Positions 59,701 through 64,000 of a DNA stretch of 64,000 nt are shown in pieces (position 1 is the first letter of the stretch; each line of letters begins with the position of its first letter). The translations under genes were made by a program, and so were the position numbers. A model generated the notes under the pieces. The model saw nothing but the letters and a program-made list of their open reading frames with translations. It was not told where the DNA came from and did not search any database. The stretch is from Nelumbo lutea (Eukaryota > Streptophyta > Magnoliopsida > Proteales > Nelumbonaceae). The DNA is taken from contig JAKGHH010000002.1 of NCBI GenBank assembly GCA_022828595.1, positions 79,146,383 to 79,210,382 on the forward strand, in the 5' to 3' direction.

Positions 59701-59968
59701 CTTGCCGACCCGAAACACCCCCTGTAGGGGCGTATTGGGATGGCTCCGATATGATACATATCAGCCGATATGTGACGATATTTTGAACCTTATGGTGGTG
59801 ACATCATTTTTTTTCCCGCAATGATAATTTAGATGGGATGGGACAGTTATCATGGAATGTAATTATGTTGTAGCATTAAATGGTTCTTGCATACCGCAAT
59901 GGATATCTAATAAGAATCTGTTACATGCAGAGAGGAGAATCAATATTCAGACTCCACACCCCGCTTAG
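44748..59968 (+). CDS. PUM: PUMILIO-family RNA-binding protein (APUM1-4 type), nine exons
   Basis: Exons: 44748-45380, 49061-50613, 50698-50839, 50952-51059, 55269-55481, 55595-55705, 56768-56962, 58674-58848, 59931-59968. All join in frame with GT/AG borders, giving 1055 residues (longer than the roughly 970 of Arabidopsis APUM1-3). Cytoplasmic PUF proteins bind UGUA-containing mRNA elements, usually in 3' UTRs, to repress or destabilise the mRNA. The N-terminal part has the plant NABP-type region ([19 protein letters not shown] near 45-63; [15 protein letters not shown] in exon 2). The C-terminal PUM-HD runs from about 712 to 1045 with eight repeats whose base-contacting residues are SRxxQ (735-739), NYxxQ (771-775), CRxxQ (807-811), NHxxQ (843-847), CRxxQ (879-883), NYxxQ (916-920), SNxxE (952-956) and NYxxQ (994-998). 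It ends ...[11 protein letters not shown]. The start follows the family's MLSDMG-like N-terminus; the M three codons later is an alternative. Which APUM paralogue it matches is unsure. Confidence 0.95.
45381..49060 (+). other. PUMILIO intron 1 (3.7 kb)
   Basis: A phase-0 intron between LADIFQ and DDLGHATP. It has no recognisable coding insert. ACACAACCCTCCTTTGC...GTAAGATAAGCTCAC near 45918-45980 is shared with intron 4 (near 53578-53630) and is a dispersed repeat. A TA-dinucleotide microsatellite lies at about 48663-48680. Confidence 0.8.
51640..52262 (-). mobile_element. LINE 3' fragment, RNase H domain, in PUMILIO intron 4
   Basis: The minus strand gives [20 protein letters not shown], then [27 protein letters not shown] and finally [15 protein letters not shown]: the full order of motifs of a plant-LINE RNase H-like domain, with one or more frame breaks. 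The T-rich sequence near 51632-51640 on the plus strand fits a decayed poly(A) tail. It is inserted antisense to the host gene, the orientation usually tolerated in introns. Confidence 0.75.
52318..53250 (-). mobile_element. Second LINE 3' fragment in PUMILIO intron 4
   Basis: TTTTTTTGGTAGTAAAAAAT followed by AAAATTTATTA at 52321 looks like the inverted 3' end of a LINE (compare the T-run plus GAATTTTATTACAAACAAGG at 5951). Upstream on the minus strand, zf-RVT-like residues (a Cys-rich [14 protein letters not shown] segment and [15 protein letters not shown]) are readable across frame breaks at about 52950-53230. Heavily decayed; limits are approximate. Confidence 0.5.
55706..56767 (+). other. 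PUMILIO intron 6
   Basis: A 1062-bp phase-0 intron between PUF repeats 6 and 7. Short frames inside have no domains. TGAATTGAGGGTGCCTCCTG CACA near 56352 and TGAAATGAAGGGGTCTCCTG CATG near 56465 look like a short diverged direct repeat. Confidence 0.6.
57761..58342. repeat. Recent 290-bp tandem duplication in PUMILIO intron 7
   Basis: 57761-58050 and 58051-58342 are head-to-tail copies, both starting AGTGTGGTTACAATTCTTTG and ending ACTTATTAGGTTA. By eye the only difference is a 2-bp insertion in the second copy (GTGACTGTGGAAAC against GTGACTGGAAAC). The near identity of intronic, unconstrained DNA means the duplication is young, or is an assembly artefact. Confidence 0.95.
59583..59791 (+). 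mobile_element. MITE family 3, copy 3, in PUMILIO intron 8
   Basis: It begins CAAGGTTCAAAATATCGATT and ends CGATATTTTGAACCTT. The interior has CTACCCCCTGAACCACTTG and GATATGATACATATCAGCCG. It has the same orientation as the copies at 22874 and 23761, and lies about 140 bases upstream of the last exon's acceptor. Confidence 0.75.
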
Positions 59969-61440
59969 ATGGCATCGGAAAGAAAGAAGTTGTACAGCTA
60001 ACTTGAGGCTGGAGATGCTCTCCCTCACTCTCTCTTCTTGTCTAGCCATCGCTTATCCATTGGACAGGTATGAATCGATTGGAAATAAATTGTAGCTTGT
60101 ACTCAAGAAAAACAAAAAATATTGTACATTGTGTAGTTTGATATATACCTAGGATCAGGCCAAGCTGTGACATCAGATGAAACAACTGATGCCCCTGCGG
60201 AGGAGATAAATTGACTGTACAAGTTTTTAAGGGTGTAAAAAGTAAAGAAAAGGAGGTAGTGAATATGTCAACGTGACTGTACAAATATTGCCGTGTGGAG
60301 AGCCTGTGTTCAGGTGAGGTTAGGAAATTTCTTTTTAACTCATGGGATTTTATTATTTGCCTTGTTAAAGCACAAATTTCTGTTTCGGCCAAGTCCCATA
60401 TTTGAGGACATGTTCTAGCTTCGTTAATTCTATATTTCATTTTATGTATTTGTACGTATGGCCGTCTTTTCCCCTTTTATGCTGCTCTTGCACCCTATTG
60501 GTTTATTCTTAGTGTTTTAGCGAGTTAATCGTCAATTATATTATGTTTACAAATCATGATTCTTATACTTGTAAAGACTAAATTCATGTCGGATTCTGCT
60601 TGTTACGTTGAACTGCTCATTAAGATGGATTCATTTGATAATTAGGAGATATTTCCATGGATTTGAATTTGAAATAACCTACACAAATGTAAAAAAAAAA
60701 AATCAAACATCAGCCGGTGCTGTGCTTTTGTCTGGCGATACTGTGGATAGAGATAATCAGACACCCGTATCTGTAACACGATAACATTATATCAGCCGGT
60801 ATCGGCTGAAAATACTTGAAAGACTTAGCATGAGCTTAAAAGACTAGGCCTGCAATGGGATTGGATGCTACCTAAATCTGAGTTTGATCTGATCAATTAT
60901 TAACTACATCTGAACTCGATCCAGTGCAGATTTGCATTCGATTCCCTTTGGATTTTTTATTTTTTGAGTGTCGGGTTTTATCAGACTTCAATTGGTTTAA
61001 CAAGAAATGGCATTTCTTTTAGAAATAATCACATAGATTGCCGAAACAGAAGATTCAAAATTTTATGGATTAAATTAATTAACTATTCAGTCACAACAGA
61101 CAGACAGAATCCGAGTTTTAGATTCAAGGAAACAGATCAACGAGTTTTGGGAAAAAATCCCCAGCTTCCTTCTTAGCTTCATTCTTTGTTTCAATAAATG
61201 GTAGCAGGTAGCTAGCTAGAAATTTGTGGGCTTATTGTGGCAATACTGGCAAATAGCAGTGGTGGCGCCATCGTGTGGAACGATTACATCTCAATTGGAT
61301 ATCTGTAGGCTTATTGTTGTGACATCACAGATAGCAACGGTGGTGCAGCAGTTTAGGGTCCAAAGTTCGACGCCATGGTAATTGTTTTAGCAGCAAGGCA
61401 GCAACAGCCCTATGTTAGTATGTTATATGGTGGTTGGGCC
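59969..61440. other. PUMILIO 3' UTR and following intergenic DNA
   Basis: The 3' UTR begins at 59969. AATAAA at 60084-60089 is a possible poly(A) signal. TGTACATT near 60123 is one base from the PUF consensus UGUANAUA. Beyond about 60450 no gene is seen. 60700-60820 has CAGCCGGT/ATCGGCTGAAAA words resembling family-3 MITE pieces. ATTTGTGGGCTTATTGTGGC near 61223 is partly repeated near 61304. Confidence 0.45.
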
Positions 61441-61446
61441 AACGAC

Positions 61447-61664
61447 CAAGGTTTGAAGTATCGACACGTATTGGCCTGCATCGGCTGATATGTATCGTGC
61501 TGGTACCTCTTTGATGTGCCTCTATAGTGGGTGTATTGGGGTCTGGCCAGTTCAAGGGGTGGATTGCCCCCTTGAACCGGTTTCAGAAAAAAAATAAAAA
61601 AAAGTATCGATTCACCTGATATGCCCCTACTGGTATATTGGGTGTATCGATATTTTGAACCTTG
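61447..61664 (-). mobile_element. MITE family 3, copy 4 (inverted orientation)
   Basis: It begins CAAGGTTTGAAGTATCGACA and ends TATCGATATTTTGAACCTTG. GGCTGATATGTATCGTGC, TATAGTGGGTGTATTGGGG and AGTTCAAGGGGTGG are reverse complements of the blocks in copies 1-3. Confidence 0.75.
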
Positions 61665-61776
61665 CCAATTGCATCTAAACTTGACAAGTCTAGTTTGATG
61701 ACAATACAGATTTAGGAATGGAGAAAGAATAAAACAGAGATTTGAAAGACAATAAAAGTAGAAGCAAGAGATTATG

Positions 61777-62645
61777 GTGGTGGTTTTTTTTTTTTTTTTT
61801 TGGTTTAAAACAACTTTTCATTACTGGAAAACCCAAACAAACAAAACGAAACAAGCAAACAGCCAAAGAAACACTGAAACTAAACACCGACAAAAACAAA
61901 GCAACAAATGAAGACTAAAATAAAAGCCACCATTAGGGGGGGGGGGCGAAGACTTCCTGCTGATAGACCAAACCTCAGATCCTCCTCCTAGTAAAATTGA
62001 CTGCAGTAATTGGTAACTTGCTCACTCCGGCCTCCGGAAGCTAACAGATGAGCGGGCACATTTGCCTCTCTTGACACACTGATAGGAAACAGAACTACCA
62101 CATAAGCTGTAAACATCATCCAATAGATGCCAAACAGAGGGAAAGCAATTATAAGATCGAACTGATGAAGTATATTAACAGTCGTGAATCATTTTCAACT
62201 ACCACATTTGTCAGGCCAAGCTCATTCAACACAAATCATTTAGCAAAAAGAGGGAGGAGGCTTTACAAGGACCTGATTGATCTTCCCCCCCCAAAAAGAC
62301 CTAGAATTAGACCTAAGAACAATCCCAAAACCACCAAATCCGGTCAACATTATTTATAATGTAGTCATTTGTAGCTTTCTATATGTACCACATCACAAGA
62401 GCTGAATATTCTAGGAGATTGTCACAGTCATCGGAAAGCCCAGAGGCTAACTGACACCAATCAACCATCATTTCCATCAATGTGCAAACAGGGCACGGGA
62501 AGGACCATTTAAGGGGGATAAAGTGAAATTACACCCAAACCAAGTGCTCCTAGCGTGATCACAAGAAAGCAGAGCATGGGAGATGGATTCAGTCTCCTTT
62601 CCACAGAGAGGACAGAAATGGTCACACTGAATAGGGTTTAGCCGT
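61777..62645 (-). mobile_element. LINE 3' fragment (zf-RVT and RNase H end)
   Basis: A T-run at about 61783-61801 is the inverted poly(A) tail. On the minus strand CDHFCPLCGKETESISHALL, followed by SCDHARSTWFGCNFTLSPL (about 62500-62630), is a zf-RVT zinc-binding segment. REANVPAHLLASGG-like residues (about 62000-62070) are the end of the RNase H domain. Frames in between are broken. A different LINE subfamily from the pair at 5951 and 31133. Confidence 0.75.
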
Positions 62646-62649
62646 TTAT

Positions 62650-63000
62650 GTAATTTTTTTCAATTTTCGGAATGGCATAGGCGATAGGGCATTATTTATT
62701 TCCTCATTTACCTTAGTAATTATATAGTATTACTATTTACATCATCTGAATATGATCCAATGGTATAAATCCGAGATCTCTGATGGATTGGGTTGGGTCA
62801 TTGATTTACGGATATCATTGATAGGCCTAATTAGAGCTAAAAACTGAAAATTCGTTCATCATTGATAGGCCTTAATAAGTTCTGTCTTACATCTTAAGTC
62901 ATGGCCTCATGGTCTCATATCATGGCTAGAACTTTACACCCCCCCACACCAAAAAAAAAAAAAAAATCATAATAAGAGGAAACTAGCCTAAAATGAGATC
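62650..63000. other. Intergenic DNA, no gene seen
   Basis: AT-rich with an A-run at about 62950-62967. GTTCATCATTGATAGGCC and ATCATTGATAGGCCTAATTA near 62810-62870 form a short direct repeat. No coding content. Confidence 0.5.
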
Positions 63001-63004
63001 AAAT

Positions 63005-63140
63005 CAGCCCCCGCAACATCTCACAGCACATCTCTGCTGTGTATTGGAAACATCTCCTGATAATGATATCGTTATTTCTGGTGTTATCATCAGGAGATGT
63101 TCCCAATACACGGTGGGAATGTGCTGTGAGACGTTGTGGG
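63005..63140. mobile_element. MITE family 2, copy 4 (best preserved)
   Basis: CATCTCACAGCACATCTCTG followed by CTGTGTATTGGAAACATCTC is mirrored by GAGATGTTCCCAATACACGG followed by TGGGAATGTGCTGTGAGACG, around a GATAATGATATCGTTATTTC centre. Long matching arms and few mismatches indicate a relatively young fold-back element. Confidence 0.8.
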
Positions 63141-63422
63141 GGGCTGATTTAAACTTGACAAAAATGAAAACACCATGGGCAGCTAGTGGGTCAAGCGATG
63201 GATAGCCATGCAGTAACTGGAAAAGTAATCTGTGAGAAGGCATCTAGCAGGTGAATTAGGTTCCAACCAAAAGCTCAATTAGAAGGTTGTGGGTTGCTAA
63301 ATACGGACAACTGGTTTGTTTGGCAAGTATATATTTTTTTTTTATGAAATACTATATTTAAGAATGTAATTTCTTTTTGAATTTTCATTTATTTGGAAGG
63401 ATTTTATTATTGAAATCAAGTC

Positions 63423-63538
63423 TCACTTTAGGAAGAGAGTAAACATAAATATGTGCAGTCTAAGACCTTGTATACGTATTTTAAACATTGTTAATACTGT
63501 TTATATTTGTATTTGCACTCTTTACAACTGAGCCCAAG
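63423..63538. mobile_element. MITE family 1, last copy (diverged)
   Basis: TTTAGGAAGAGAGTAAACAT...ATATG is mirrored by GTTTATATTTGTATTTGCAC followed by TCTTTACAACTGAGCCCAAG. Decayed left arm, clear right arm. Confidence 0.6.
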
Positions 63539-63539
63539 G

Positions 63540-64000
63540 TTTAAAGTATCAAGAGTTTCCAAATAGGAAAATGCTAGTATGTGGAGTTCACTTTAAACTA
63601 CATGATAAATGAACTGTGACCATACAATCCCCCCTTTGTTTGGGCATGTGTTCCACTTTATGACAGCAGGTCCTACAAAGTTAGAGGCTGAGGGTTTTTG
63701 ATTTGTCGAATGAGAAACTGTTCATTGCACAGGCCAGCAGACTCTTCCAAATGTCTAAACCTTTTCCTTTTGGGTTCAACTAAATACAGGAAAACCACCG
63801 TTGACATGACCAGTTGGACTGTTTGACTCAAGAATCGTCTAGGCAACTGGTTCCGTTCCACACTTAACCGGTTTTTGGCCAAAAACTATTAACTTGGTCA
63901 GCAACCCACTGACCCAGGTGGTTGATCCATCAACCAATTCAAACCAAACAATGATCTTTGGCCGTTTTTATTTTATTTTATTTTTTATTTTTTAATTTGA
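63540..64000. other. Intergenic DNA at window end
   Basis: GGTCAGCAACCCACTGACCC and GATCCATCAACCAATTCAAA (63897-63945) belong to the dispersed TTGACC-type repeat. TTTTATTTTATTTTATTTTT ends the window. No gene is seen. Confidence 0.5.

Overview
The window is nuclear DNA of a flowering plant: AT-rich, with intron-bearing genes, L1-type LINEs carrying an RNase H tail, solo-LTR and GC-rich LTR-like debris, and many short inverted-repeat elements (MITEs). The species cannot be named from the sequence. Only two genes look intact. One is a two-exon glycerol-3-phosphate acyltransferase of the GPAT5/GPAT7 (suberin) type on the minus strand at 15664-17268. The other is a nine-exon PUMILIO (APUM1-4 type) RNA-binding protein on the plus strand at 44748-59968, whose large introns hold LINE fragments, a MITE and a fresh 290-bp tandem duplication.

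Layout. 1-5.3 kb: intergenic DNA with a small MITE, a GC-rich repeat block (1.6-3.1 kb) resembling LTR debris, and a second MITE. 5.9-9.4 kb: a 5'-truncated, decayed LINE on the minus strand. 9.5-15.6 kb: MITE and LTR-like sequence, a 140-bp tandem repeat and unassigned DNA. 15.6-17.3 kb: the GPAT gene. 17.6-25 kb: MITEs plus a transposon with long inverted ends that carries a VAMP72 longin-domain fragment. 25-31 kb: a MYB exon-3 fragment between inverted sequences, followed directly by a roughly 4-kb long-TIR transposon carrying six exons of a B2-type cyclin, itself interrupted by a 1.94-kb solo LTR. 31.1-34.3 kb: a second LINE of the same family with a 12-bp target duplication. 34-41 kb: AT-rich DNA, MITEs and triplet-repeat arrays. 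41.6-43.4 kb: a second long-TIR transposon, same end family as the cyclin carrier, holding exons 1-2 of an INDETERMINATE DOMAIN (IDD) zinc-finger gene. 44.1-60 kb: PUMILIO. 60-64 kb: MITEs and another LINE fragment.

The most interesting content is a cluster of Pack-MULE-like gene captures. Within 23 kb, fragments of four unrelated regulatory or trafficking genes (VAMP72, MYB, CYCB2, IDD) sit inside inverted-repeat elements, mostly with splice sites preserved, so they were copied from genomic DNA rather than mRNA. The IDD copy has lost its frame through changes that are all consistent with C-to-T decay on the coding strand, as expected for a methylated, silenced element. Two captures end in a short local duplication, suggesting template switching. 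The two intact genes have no evident functional link: GPAT would work in extracellular lipid polyester synthesis and PUMILIO in post-transcriptional control of mRNAs.
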